Assembly: GCA_019321725.1 (NCBI GenBank)
Contig: CM033113.1
Location: 930,001 to 994,000 of the forward strand
From: Paulownia fortunei
Lineage: Eukaryota > Streptophyta > Magnoliopsida > Lamiales > Paulowniaceae
Direction of reading: 5' to 3'
DNA length: 64,000 nucleotides
In this document: positions 1 through 12,700 of the stretch, piece after piece
Position numbering within the stretch: the first letter of the stretch is position 1
Layout of the letters: each line of letters begins with the position of its first letter
Position numbers and translations under genes: made by a program
The notes under the pieces: model-generated
Seen by the model: the letters and a program-made list of their open reading frames with translations, nothing else
What the model was told of the DNA's origin: nothing
The model's database searches: none

Positions 1-1337
1 AAGGTTATTATGGCTCAAGTCAAGAGCCTGGATTTGAGAACAATGAAAAATGTCAGTTGGGAAGTTACCCTTCAAGGAATTGTTGGAAAGATCAATGGAT
101 AGTATGGTTAAGGGGCAGTATTTCCAGAAGAATGTGAATGATAGATAAAGTGGTGCTATCTTTGGCTGGCCATGAAGGTCTATTTTCGGGAACGATTCAA
201 CGCAGTTGGGATTATTGGAAATGTTGCACAAATGGCTTGCAACAATTGTGGACTTGAAAATTTCAAGAAGATCAAAAGGGGTGGCATTGCAGTATCTGAG
301 AGAGGGGTTTGTGAGGCAGTTGTTTGTGATTGTGGAGTTGAAGTCTGGAGGTGGCTGCAAGCTGTTAAGGTCCTCAACCACTGTTGCTGTGAATATCACA
401 GGAAATGAGATTGATACAATTGCAGTGAAGAAATGAAGAAATTTTGCAGAGATGGATGCCATTGAGAAAATTTGCAGGTCCTGAGAAATACTATTTTTCC
501 ATTTTAGAGTGTAAAAAATAGCCGCAACGGTTAAAGGCAGTTTTTACAGCAGTTGGGGCTAAAATTAACATTTTTTTGCACGTTTCAAGGGCCATTACTG
601 CAAGTTTTTAAGGTTATGGCAATGCCATTGCTAATCCTAATTTAATTTTCGAAAAGTATGGATATGAGTAAATTATCTATATCTATGTCTGTACTATTTA
701 TTAAGGATTGGGACCTTAGAAATTCAACCTTTTTTGGCTCTTTCTGTTTAATATTTCTTTTTTATTAAACATACTATTGAGTTTTGTGATGACCTTCTAT
801 AAGGTCATTATATAAGAAAACTTTTTATTACAACTAACCAATATGTGGATACTTAAACGTCGATTAAATGAATATTTATACAATGCAGTTAGATTTTATA
901 GCACATTTCATAATATTATACTAAATAACATATTTATATTAGTTCGTAAAAAGAATATAAGAATTTAGTTGGATATAGGAAAATAAGATAGTTTTACAGG
1001 AAATTTGAGGGTTCTATAGAAAAATTAAGTAACAACGTGTATTTCGTAGGAAATTGAGAACATTCAAAACAACTCTTTAATTAAGTTTTCATTAAGGTGA
1101 AAAATCATTTCCGTAGTTTAAGGGAAATTTTAATTTATAAATCCACCCGACTTCTTCAACCGGCACAAAATCGCTGTTTAGAGACGAAAAAGAATATGGG
1201 AACCAGCGACATTAGTTTTGCCCAAGAATTTCAAGACACCTACTCTTTGAAACACTGTGTTATCCTTTTCCACCGTCCCCAAGCAGCAGGAGAGAGTTGC
1301 ATGGATAATCCACTGTCGTCGAAGGCAAATACTTGAA
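1..1337. other. Upstream spacer, no gene recognised
   Basis: No gene is recognised here. An open frame runs from base 1 to the stop at 109-111 and could be the last codons of a gene cut by the window edge, but its product is not recognisable. Bases 170-480 hold overlapping short open frames without splice signals or a known motif. From about 640 the sequence is AT-rich. A possible TATA-like stretch lies near 1133-1141, about 200 bp before the start codon of the first primase gene. Confidence 0.4.
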
Positions 1338-4300
1338 ATGCCTCTTCACAGACACCTCCGCACACCACCATCTCCACCGCCTTGCCGTTTGACCCCCAAC
1401 ACTTCATCAAATTTATTATCTTTAAACCATCCCAATAGTTTCTTGGCCTACTCTGCCGTATCTATCTCAAGAATTTCGTTACACGGTAATGGGTTCCGGT
1501 CTTTTTGTCATGCCCGGTCATCCAAGCCAACAGGTTTTCTTTACTCACTATCTTCTTCAAATTGTTTAACTCTATTTGTCTTGCTCTAAAAACGTAATTT
1601 CTTGGTTAATCTGTCCTTGTCTCTCATTGGAAATCAAAGTTAGTATGGATGAGGAAGAGGAAGAGGAAGAGAAAACTGATAAAGTGAAGCGAAAACTTGA
1701 GGCCCTTGGAATAAACGCTGATTGTTGTACGCCTGGACAATATGATCTCTTATATTGTCCCCAGGTATTCGTTTTATGTTGTGTATTCTTGCTTTTGGAT
1801 GTGAAAGCATTGGCAGGTTAGGTCATTGTGGTTTGTGTTGATTTTTCAGTTGTTCTGGTATTCACATCTTCAGTTTCTTGAATTTTCTTGGGGTTCTTGA
1901 AAAATTGAGTGACGCGGTTTGGGTGAATAAGGGACATGCTTCCTAAAATTGATCGTCAGGAAAAATTTGAAGAAAACTTGAGAAGATAGTAACTCAAGAC
2001 TCTATTCTCTGAAGGTTTTAGTGAGGCACTGACAAATTACTGGACTATCTTTTTTTTTCTTTTATCTTTAATGAATCGAGTAGTTGCAACGCTACTGCAA
2101 AACCACATATTAGGTTGTTCCATCGTTTAGCAGAAAAGAATGCCTTAAATATGAAATAGAGTTGTTAAATTTTGTTTTCAAACATTTATTTTTGTCTTGC
2201 TATTCCATATATCTTGTCTTCAAATATTTTTTTTTGAATTGCATGTGGGTGTGGGGGAATTTGTCTGTTTATGATTTTGTGCCTATGCATGGAGTGAACA
2301 TGGATGTAGTTTAATATACTGTGGCACACATGATGTTTTTAGTGATGAATTTTGTACTAATAAATTTGATTCTCACTAAGCTTAAAGTTAAACTTGGAAA
2401 TATTAGTTGATGTATACTGTCCTATGAACCAAAAAGATGTGCAATTAGTTTTCTTTAATTTTTTATTCACTTTCACTACTCTGCCTTAATGTCTTATATC
2501 TATTAATGATGATGGATTTTTCTTTTGAGTCAGTGCAAAGGTGGACAATCAATTCATAGGAGTCTGTCATGTCACATAAGCCAAAATTGGTGAGTGATAT
2601 TTTAAATTTATATGCTAGGTCTGGTACTCCGAGGATCTTCTAAGTACATTTATTGATATCAAATATCAGGAGTTATGCTATATGGAGGTGTTTTCATTTA
2701 CAATGTGGATGGGCAGGCCAGGTGCCATGACATATGGTTTAGATTACTCTTCCCTTTTTTCTACTCTTTTGAACCCTGAAGTCATATTCCTTTTTGTAGA
2801 TGATAATTTTGATTGCAGGTCTTTGCAGATACCAAAAAGGCTTATCCTAGTGTCAACACACATGGCAAAATCAATTCCTCTCGGTCATTGACTGGGGAAA
2901 GTCTAAGGCTAGAACAGCTGGGTGATGAGGTACCACAATCATTTCTTACTAGGCAGAGCTTTACCTCTTATTATGGATGATCATTGCATATGTATGACTC
3001 CCACAATCGAAGGCATATTTACTTGATCTAAAGATTTTGGAGAATGTAGGTTCGATGCTTTGTGGTTGTCAAACACTATGACCGTCTTTGTATGGTTCTG
3101 TATACCCCCAAGATGAATGACAAACTCAAAAGGGTTTTGACTCATTACTTCATTTGCTGATATGACCCTTATGGAAAGGGACTAGTATCCATATGCTGTG
3201 AGGTTCTAAGGGCAAGTAAAGTTAGCATGCATTCTACTACTTTATTATTGTGTACTCGTTATATTCGAATTAAGTTCATAATTGCATAGACAATACAGAT
3301 ATATGTGACTTATCTAACAACTCAAAATATATACTGTTTATTTTATTTCTCTAATATTACTCCAGAAGATGCATTGACTGACTGACCTATATAATGTTAA
3401 ATTCCTGTCTGGAAATCGTTGACTCATGTTGATTCCAATTCCCAGACCCACCAGTCAGGCTTCTTCTGATTATCCCTTCTAAACATAAAAGTCTATGAAA
3501 GTGGGAGAGGCAAGATTCGAACCTACGTAGAAACAGATTTACATTCCCATAATGATGGACCGATTCTCCGGCTCAGTCTTTCGACTTATCCCCGCCTGAG
3601 AAGAGAGAGAGGGATGATACCTACCGAATTCCACGACTTCGCCAGCCAAGCATTAAGTTCCAACTCCCACTCAAACTGGAAGAGGAGCCGCAATAGACCA
3701 AACAAGGGACTGCCCTCCTAGTCGAAGGGCAGGAACAATAAATAGAGAAGTCAAGTTCTAGTTTTTCTTCTTTGTTACTTCTCCCTTCACACCTCTACCC
3801 CAGGGTTTGGCTTTTGCAGGGTGGGCACTCCATTAGCTTCCAGCTTCCGGACCAGGGAACTTGAATTATGTATGTTCTGTCAGAAGGAAATGAAAACACT
3901 ACTGATCATCAGGAGCAACTGCTGACTGTATTTTTGTGTGAAAATATCTGCTATGTTTTTCTAGTATGACAGTTTACATGCAAACTAGTTTGAGGTTGGA
4001 CCTTATTTTACTTTTTCCTTCTGAGTTTCACATATTTATATCCCCTGAAATTGTATTATCAAGCTTATTTTTGAGGGCTTATTCAACTTATTAAAATACA
4101 TCAATTGGGAAACTATACTTATTACTGCAATTGATACTTACTTTAGCTTGTCTCTTTCGGAAACATGATTGGGCCTGTCTTAAACTCTTGTGTGTGTGAA
4201 CTAAGTATTGCTTGGTGGAAAGTCACTTAAATATATCCAATGATTGTAAACCACGTGTAGGATTGGAAATCTGACGAATGTAATGGTTAAGCTCTGTGTT

Positions 4301-7300
4301 TATTAATTAACACATGTCGCGTTCTTTTTACGAACGACTTATTCAACTTCTGTGTTGTTTCAGTTGCTTACATACTTTGCTGAAAGAATGATATCTAAGG
4401 AAACACTGCAGAGAAATAATGTTATGCAAGTTGCTGGTGATCAGGTAAGAAAATACTTTTGTCATATACTCCTTCCATCACAGATTACGTGGTTTCATTT
4501 ACTATTTCTGATAAAACTTACCAATTTTGGGTCAAACTTTGGATTGATAATTCAGTAATTTTATTGCTGCATTAGCATTTTGTATGATGTCAATGCTTAT
4601 TTCTTAATTGAAGAATTCAATGTGAAAATTCTATCACAACTTTAAAGAGGCAATTGAATATATGACAGGGAGTATCCCCCATGGAAACTGTAAGTTGTAG
4701 CATCAATCTATTGGATGAAAATAAGTTTTATAAGGGTTAGTTGACTGGGGTTTCTTTAATATACGGCATTGGAAATCAAGCAAGGGCTGGTGCGAGGGTG
4801 CGGGAGCCCCTTGAGTTGCAGAAATATTACTTTAGTAAATCTAATGTCAAATCAAGAACAATGCACTGGAATGGTAATTTGAAACTTTAAGAATAATATA
4901 CTTACGTGAAAAGGGAGTGAAACATTGTGAATTTGCTACAAAAATGTATATAGGCACATACATAGGGATGTAATTTCAAGTCAAACTATTAGTTTGATGG
5001 CAAGGTGATTGCAATGTTGATGCAGAAGGAACAAGTAAATTGTTAATTGTACAGACACATGTAACCATATGTAATGTTCGTGTTTAGGAAAGATTTGACT
5101 TGTAAATCTGGTTAACATACATAAATATTGTTAATTTGTTATTGTCCAATGCAGAAAATAATTGCCTTTCCTTATAGACGAAATGGACTGCTTGTTGGCT
5201 GCAAGTACCGGACTGTTGAAAAGAGGTTTTGGCAGGTATTGCCATCTAATTTTAAGGGACTGATTTTCAGTTTCTCTAATGAGTGGTTAATGGATATTGT
5301 AAAGGAATTTATTTTGGTGGTCATTTCAGTTGACTTCTGTAATGCCTAAGGATGTTAGGTGCCTCAAGGTGTTATGTTTTGGATTATGAGACTGAAAAAA
5401 TTAGTTCCATTTGGTTTTCTAAAACTGTTTGGTTTTCGCTTAATTATCTGTTGAAGAATGGCTATTTTATGGAGGTACAAGTAGTGCACCATTTTACCAC
5501 AGAAGTGTCGTAATCCTGAAAGAATACACTGGTTTTTACTTACTTTTGGTAAGTCGTTTGGTAATTGGTATTTAGTTATTGAAGAGTCTAATAGAGATAT
5601 CTGTATAATTAATTTATTGAGTGTTTGTTTGAAATGGGATCTTTTCCTCACATTTACATATTAGATCTCTGGACCTTTACAGTTCAAAAAACTAATTAGA
5701 ATAATATTTTTCTTGAATCTCCCTTTGGTTCATAATATGCAGACTTGCCAAAAATGAATAAACTTTAATTTCATTCCGACTGCTGAATGGTATTTTTGTT
5801 AATCTTTGCCTTTAATTTTCAGGGAAAAAATACAGAAAAAATGTTTTATGGACTTGACGACATTGCAGAAGCAGACGAGATCATAATTGTAATCACTTGC
5901 TCACTTGCCGCTACTTAATAGTTGCATCTGTGTCTTTATGCCTGATTATCATTGTTTGACTTTTTTGTCATCAAGGTTGAAGGTGAGATAGATAAGCTAT
6001 CAGTGGAAGAAGCTGGTTATTACAATTGTGTTAGTGTTCCTGGAGGTGCGCCACAAACAGTTTCACTCAAAGAACTACCATCTCCAGAGAAGGTTCAGTG
6101 GGGACTTAAGATTATGTGTTTGCTATTTGATTATCATCAATGTTTGAACATGGGTCCTCCATTTGCTCCATTGACGTGTTATATTCCTTTATCTTATCCT
6201 GGTCTGTGCTGGTTGTAATAGTTGAAAATTTTTCTTGTTGGCTCACAAGTTATTTTATTATTGCCTCCCTAGTTCTTAATTGTCTATGCTTTATCTCCTT
6301 TGTATTCTCATTACATCAGGATACCAGCTTTCAATACTTGTGGAATTGCAAAGAATATTTGGACGAGGTTGGAGATCTTAATATACGTATGCATTGCTTT
6401 TGAAAAAAAAAAAGATCTACTGTATAGACAGTACTTCATATATTATTTTGTAATCCTTATCAGGCGTCTCGAATAATCCTGGCAACTGATGGTGATATAC
6501 CCGGACAAGCTTTAGCTGAAGAGCTTGCTCGTCGCCTTGGGAGAGAGAGGTTATAAAGCACAATCTTGTTTCATCCAAATTTAAAGTGACACTTAACATT
6601 TTGCTGCATCTTTATAAAATTATTGGAAGGCTTGTTATATTCTAAAATTTTTGAAAGTGATTGTGATGGTGATTTCTGTGAATCAAAATAATTCAGTCCT
6701 GCTAAAGCTGGTGCTATCTGTCTTTTTCCTTCAAGGGCTTTGTATAATGTTTTCAACTTCCTGACTAATTTTTCTCCATGACGTATAATAGGCATTTACC
6801 TAATTTCTTCCTTTTTTTTGATGATTGTTAGATGTTGGCGAGTACATTGGCCGAAGAAAGATGAAGTCAGCTCTTTCAAAGATGCAAACGAGGTTTGATA
6901 CTTGTTCTACTATTTTTTTGTGAAACTGGAATCTTTTTTCTTCACTGGAGAAGAAAGAATAGAGTGAGGGGTGGCATGTATCTTAAAGCGCAATGTCTAT
7001 TTTTCGCCAACATTTTTAGCATCTACCTAGACATTTTTTCCCGAGCCTTTAACATGTGTTATCCCTAGTTAGTTAAATACCGGATGGGAAAAATTCGGCA
7101 TTTAATACGTACGAGAGTATGATGAATTTTTGTTAAAAGTTACGGCGAAAAAATCGACAAAAAAATACGTAAACAGTTATAGTACGGATTTGTAGACGTA
7201 CAGGTAAAATATGATTGTAAAAGAATTATTTGGAAGCAAAAAAGGCTTATTTTGATATTATTTTATATGAGCTTTATTTGTACTTAATTTTAAATTATGC

Positions 7301-8429
7301 AAAAAATAGTTTGAGTAGTTCTATAATTATGACATAATTTAAAGATAACTATTTAATAATAATTAGTATATTCATATAAATTATTAGAATTTTTATTTTT
7401 TATTTATATGATATTCCATTAATACTTATAAATAACTTTTGAATAATTTTTTGATTATATTTAAATATAATAAATATTTATTAAAATAGAGTATTATTTG
7501 TCAAATATTATATGAGTAAGTATAATACGTGTACTCGACGTTTCACCTTAAAATGACGGATTATTACTCGGGGTTCAGAATGTGTACAGTAAACGAAAGT
7601 AATTTTCAATTATTCATACGTACAGGTATATACGAGTTTTAACTACCTTGACTGTTCTCTGACAGTTATTTTCTGTAGCAGTTGGATTCACACAATTATA
7701 TCCCTGATTGACCATTTCATATAGTTGTGATAAATATTCTTAGGGTTTCTAATCCAAAAGAGCTGAGCCCTTGGGTTTTGTTTTCTTTCCTAGAATAGAG
7801 GACATTTACATTTTTATAATATGGGATTTTTATCTCCACTTTCATGACACACATGCTGACGACATTTGAATATTGTCAAAACAGTTCTGTATCACATCTC
7901 ACGCATTATTTAATTGGAATGAAAATTGCATGCGTTAGACTGTGAGGAAGATCCATTGCACTGGAATTCGTTTTACTCTGATAGAAGTTAGTTGGAACAT
8001 CTCATTTGTACCAAGTCTAATTACTTTTATAGAAGACAAGTTACTCGGCCAATCCCTACATTTGATTTTTTGGCAGTGTGTCATTTAGAACTTCATAACA
8101 GCAATAGAGTCTTGGTTTACATCAAAGATAGAATATTGATGATTATAAGAAATTCAAACCTTGCGCCTACTAATCTTTACCATTGTATCTTAGTAGTGAT
8201 GGTTGTCTTGGTAAGAAAGAAAAACTTGAATGTAAATGTGCAAAAGATTTGGAATTTGTTGTTCTAGGAAGGTTTTCAGAGAAGGCCTTTTCATATACGA
8301 CTATATTTGATTGTGCAGACCTTGATCATTGCTGTTCCATTTTTATAGGTTCTCATGAATCTGGGTGCGGATGCTCTAAGAGATGCAATTGACAAAGCGG
8401 AATTATATCAGATGCAGGATTTAGATTAA
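1338..8429 (+). CDS. TWINKY: Primase-only TWINKLE paralogue (TWINKY-like), copy 1
   Basis: Predicted 386-residue protein from 13 exons: 1338-1533, 1640-1764, 2534-2589, 2670-2721, 2819-2929, 4364-4444, 5155-5235, 5823-5888, 5976-6092, 6320-6367, 6464-6549, 6832-6892, 8349-8429. All joins keep frame. Residues 1-65 are rich in Ser, Arg and Pro, as in an organelle transit peptide; an acidic run of glutamates follows. A zinc ribbon is formed by CPQ-CKGG and WRCFHLQCGW. The Toprim core has VEGEID (catalytic Glu) and LATDGD (Asp-x-Asp), followed by CWRVHWPKK. The frame stops in exon 13 after YQMQDLD, so there is no linker or helicase. Known family role: RNA primer synthesis on organelle DNA, related to phage T7 gp4. 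This copy is clearly more diverged than copies 2 and 3 and is the only TWINKLE-family gene here with one unambiguous intact model. Confidence 0.86.
3430..3860. other. Probable mitochondrial DNA insertion (NUMT) in intron 5 of copy 1
   Basis: A stretch visibly richer in GC than the surrounding intron. On the minus strand, bases about 3501-3548 read as the 3' half of the plant mitochondrial-type tRNA-Tyr: the anticodon GTA falls at 3540-3542, followed by a T-arm GGTTCGAATC and an acceptor end CCTCTCCCA with small changes. The 5' half of the tRNA is absent or scrambled. The rest has the GC-rich, non-coding look of plant mitochondrial DNA. The ends are estimates. The tRNA identification rests on memory of the native mitochondrial trnY sequence. 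Confidence 0.55.
3501..3548 (-). pseudogene. trnY: Partial tRNA-Tyr(GUA), mitochondrial type
   Basis: Only the anticodon loop through the T arm and acceptor 3' strand can be aligned. The D arm and 5' acceptor strand are not recognisable upstream on the minus strand, so this cannot fold into a working tRNA. It lies inside a nuclear intron. Confidence 0.55.
7066..7655. repeat. Dispersed MITE-like element in intron 12 of copy 1
   Basis: A very AT-rich block bounded by imperfect inverted ends: a left TAGTTAAATAC-like motif and, inverted at about 7635-7652, a GTAGTTAAAACTC-like motif, with inner ACGTACGAGAGTAT and ATACGTACAGGTATAT segments also inverted. A shorter, diverged relative lies at 31485-31805, sharing the entry segment (ATGGGAnAnATTCG) and several inner words. 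No coding capacity is seen, so it looks like a non-autonomous DNA transposon. Superfamily not assigned. Confidence 0.45.
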
Positions 8430-9540
8430 TCTGGTGGAGTTATTGATGAACTTATATATACAGGCTTCGGTTCACTATTTATGTCGAGAAATGTAATTTA
8501 CATTATGTGAATTCTAGCAAAACAAGGCTGTGGCAGTTCATTCTGAATCTATAGTATTACAGAAATTGAGCTTTGACTGAGTTCTGTTTGCAGATTGATA
8601 ATAATGCAGGAGAGAGTTTGAACCATTTTACTGTAACCATGGTGGCTCCACAGATTACTTGGTTTTGTTGATGGTTTGCCCATTTTTTTGCTGCTCTGAG
8701 CTCTCTTCTTGTCACATTAATTGATCTACATTGTGTTTCCAGTGGTTCCATGCGCATTTGGGTCCATAGATCTCTTTCTATCCTACCATGTTTGTCAAAT
8801 GATGTCATTTCCAATATTAAGGTATGGTTGGATTTAAAGGGTGTTTGGCTAAATTTATTTATAAAATCTATAAGTTTCTATGTTTACAAGAAGGTTTTTG
8901 AATGTTAATCTTAATTTAAAAATAAATTTTTAAAATATTTGGATAAAATAAAATTATGGAATTTATGAAATGTTAGTAATATTAATTTTTTTAATTAATA
9001 TAACAAAATTAAGTGAGTTTTATAAGATTTTTCAAAAATAAGTTGCGAATTTTTTCCTTGTTTAAAGGACATGTTCATAATTGTAGGCAGTCAAAATTCA
9101 AAATGATATACTATCCCCTCTTGATTTGCCTAACACGTAGAATATCTTCAATTTGCAGGAGAGGGAAACATAAATATAAGTCAAAATGATAGAAAATTGT
9201 TCTTTTTCCTTTTATATATTTATTGAAAATTAAGTACTTTTTTCAGTGCTGGATTCTATGTAATAACCCAAAAACAATCTCTAACTATCTAACATTATTT
9301 CCCTTTCGTAGTTCTGAATTTTGATTTAAAAGATCGTGGAACTGTAAAAGGCTTTAGATCTTGATAACCCAGTTCCTTCTCTGTTGTTAAGCTTAGGCCA
9401 CAAATTGGGCCAGCTGACCCAATGTTATTTGACATTATTGGGCCTGCAGAACCCAGACATTATTTGGGGAAGAATTAAATCACGGCTAAATAGTAGAAAA
9501 CGCTTATAGGCGGTGGATGATGGTAGTATTTATTTCTTCT
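8430..9540. other. Spacer after copy 1, homologous to the tail of copy 2
   Basis: No gene. Three blocks are shared with the region after copy 2: 8611-8703 with 16069-16147, 8766-8880 with 16256-16345 (running into an AT-rich MITE-like stretch in both), and 9396-9456 with 16899-16957 (a motif around CACAAATTGGGCCAG). This shared tail shows that the 3' ends of copies 1 and 2 have a common origin that copy 3 lacks. Confidence 0.6.
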
Positions 9541-9551
9541 TACATACATAC

Positions 9552-9592
<41 letters not shown>

Positions 9593-9612
9593 TGTATGCA
9601 TGTGTGTATATA
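9541..9612. repeat. Compound microsatellite upstream of copy 2
   Basis: A run of TACA units is followed by (TA)n, then (CA)n, and a short TG-rich piece. It sits about 100 bp before the start codon of copy 2. It is purely alternating purine-pyrimidine and probably polymorphic in length. Confidence 0.9.
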
Positions 9613-9711
9613 TTACGGACAACACAATTTTAGGCCGGGGAGGGAAAGAAAAGTAGAAGAGGTTTATTTGAAAAACCTTCTTCCTTTCTTACAAATCTTG
9701 AAGGAGAAATT

Positions 9712-12700
9712 ATGTTTCTCTTACGTCAGCAAAAGCTATTCTCGATTCCTTACTCGAATGGTGGCAGAATAATTTTCAAATCCATACTCATAGATGCGCC
9801 TTCTTCTTCTTCCTCAAAGAGTAGCTTTCTCCAAATCCAGCGGAAAAATCTCATTTGTTCTACTTCTTCTCCGAAACCCGTTGAAAGAGCCTCTGACTAT
9901 AGTTGTCGCCCCCATGCTGCCATGTCTGGTTCCAGACCAAGTAAATATTCTTTCATGTTTTGGTTTTCTATTTTTCTATTCTGTTCCTTTTCTTGATAGT
10001 CTTGTCTTTTCTTGGTTTTCTTGTTTGTCTTTGATTATCTTAACTATTTCTGCTCCCTTTCTCCGAAACCCATTTATTGAAGTACATAGCTTTAGAAGAA
10101 GATGAAATTTCTTGAGTTGAGGAGTACAATGCTGGAATACTATTGCCTTTCTTTTTTTATTTCTTTATGTTTCTTGTTTTCTCTTTTCTTTTTGGGTTTC
10201 CTGAATTACGTTTCTTTTATATATATATATATGGGAAAGATGGCTGGCAGAAGCACTCAACCGAATTGGCCTATATGCGTTTATTGCTTGAGGGTTGCGC
10301 TGGTTCTTTGCTGTAATTTTATATTATTTTCCTTTTTGTTCCTTACTTATATGTTCTTCTGAATTATTATCTGATATGTTGTTTTTGATGAACTGGACAG
10401 CCTGGAGCAAGGCACAACTTACATATACTGCTTGAATTGGAAGTTGTGCTTTGTACCAGCAATATTTAGAGTTGAAAATGCTTGGCTTATTACCCATACA
10501 TCCACCTGTTTGACGTGTAATGTTAACTGTGTGTCACGAGGGATGACCTTATCCCATAACAACAGCAACAAAAGAAGTTTTTCTATATAATTCAGTGGAT
10601 GCTGCTATATAGGAAAACTCCAATCAACAAGCTAATATTTTCACCTAGATGTCTTCGTAATCCTTCTAATAAATTCTGTCTAATTTCATTTGATGTGGCT
10701 TTCTGGCATAGTTTTGGAGACTTTGGAGAAGCAAGTAGTGGATCCAAAACTGCTAATATTAAGGCAGAAGTTGCAGGAGATTGGAATTGATTGCAATGCT
10801 TCTTTGCCAGGGCAGTACAATGGTTTGATTTGTCCAAGCGTATGTTCTTCTGTGAAGATGCTTGTTGTTTTTTGTTTCTCTTTGCTAGAATATTTAGCAT
10901 GTACAGTAATTAACATTCTTCCTACTACTTTGTGTGACAATATTATACAACTGTAACATGGCTTCCTACTAGAGCTATGGTGCAGGTGTTAACAAACAAA
11001 TAGTCTTTTCAAATTTCGTGCTTAGTGGCACTTGTTGGTGAGTTTCATTCCTTAAATGAGTTGACAATCTGCTATAATGTTAAAACAATCTTCTATATGG
11101 CATTTACTGGATTTTTTTAGTTTTTTTTAGGAAGTTTCGTAGAAGTACAGTACATCCCGAGTGCCGATAGTGTTCTTTTAGTGGATTCATTGGTATCAAC
11201 TATCTGAAAGCTGGATGTGTCTAAGGGGTAGTCACTCGTCGGATATCTAAAGCTAGTAAGGAGATACTCAAGCAAGAAATGGGAATCAGGAAGAAGCTTG
11301 CATGTGTGTGTGGTCACATAACTATATAAATTTCTTTCATGGTCAAGGAATAATTTGGAAGTTAAATCCCAAATTTTCTATTTCTATTTTTACTGCTTCC
11401 ACATGATTTTTTGGGCGGCCTCTTTGTTTAACTTGTTATTATTTCAGTCAATTTCCTATAACAGCGTTTCAACTGGCTTTCATTCATTATGCTCAAACCT
11501 TCTAAAAGTGGTTCTCCTGTTCATGTTCTTTGAGACGCTTCCTTTATGGACTCATGGATGTACACATTAAAAGCTGATAAATTTAGATTTGTATAAATGT
11601 GTATGTTTCAGAAGGTTATGCAGCCCTGCAATTCTCATATGATGTATGTTCTTTTGGTTTGACAATGTCCTTTGACTAATAAAAGTTGTAGGCATCTTAT
11701 TTGAGTTTTTATGACAATTGAAAGAGGTTTTATGCCCTTGTGCAACTCTTTCACGAACATGCTTTCTTTTCCTCTCACTGATAGTCTCCTTTTGGAATTA
11801 ACTCACTTGTACCAAGTTTCAACAAGAGGTCATCTCGCATAAGCCAGCCTTGATAAGCAAAATAACCAGAGATGAGTCAACTGTGAATGGAAAATGGTGT
11901 TTTGGTCCGCTAATTAACTTACAGGCAAACTATAGTATATTAGATGGCCATTACAATATATTCTCTATATTACATATCTTCATTTCTATTCTTTATTTTC
12001 AAAATACTAAAATCTGAAATCCATTGATTTTGGTTGTAGGAGTTGTTAATATAAGCACTTTGGAATAAATCTTGTTGTTTCTCCATTACACTGAGACACC
12101 GAGTTGCCTGCACTGATGACTTTGTAGTGCAAAGGTGGGAATGGAAAGGAGAAGTGCTTATCTCTTCGTATCTCAGAGGATGGGTAATTCCCTATCTTAT
12201 GTGTGCATACTTTGTTATGCATCTTTGTTTGTGATATATGCCTGTATGTCATAGGAGTGTGGCACTGTGGAACTGCTTTCGGACTAAATGCGGGTGGAGA
12301 GGAACTGCACGAGTAAGCTTTAAAATGCAGAAAGTTGATACACTGCATGAGTAATCTTTTAAATGAAGAAAGTTCGAACACTTCCATTGACCTATGTTCA
12401 TTTAGTCTGGTCTTCTCGTGGTTACAGACCATTGTAGAAGTAAAGTCAACTTATGCGAGAAGGAACAGATACACCAAAGTAAAGCAACCAGTCAGAGACA
12501 TCACAGAGGAGAGTTTGGGATTGGAACCCTTGTGTTATGAGGTACTGTGACTTCTATATTTATGTTTGAACACTCCATACACATGGGAAAATCTATCTAC
12601 GACTACTTAGAGTGTCTGCTGAAGATTTAGCATAAGACTCTGCTAATATGCTACTGTTTAAGGTTTCCAGTGACTTAAGGTGTTCTTGTGGTTTCAGGCC

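Noticed and set aside
2682..2891. A 69-residue frame overlapping exons 4 and 5 of copy 1
   Set aside because: Wrong frame relative to the zinc-ribbon exons. It reads through a real intron.
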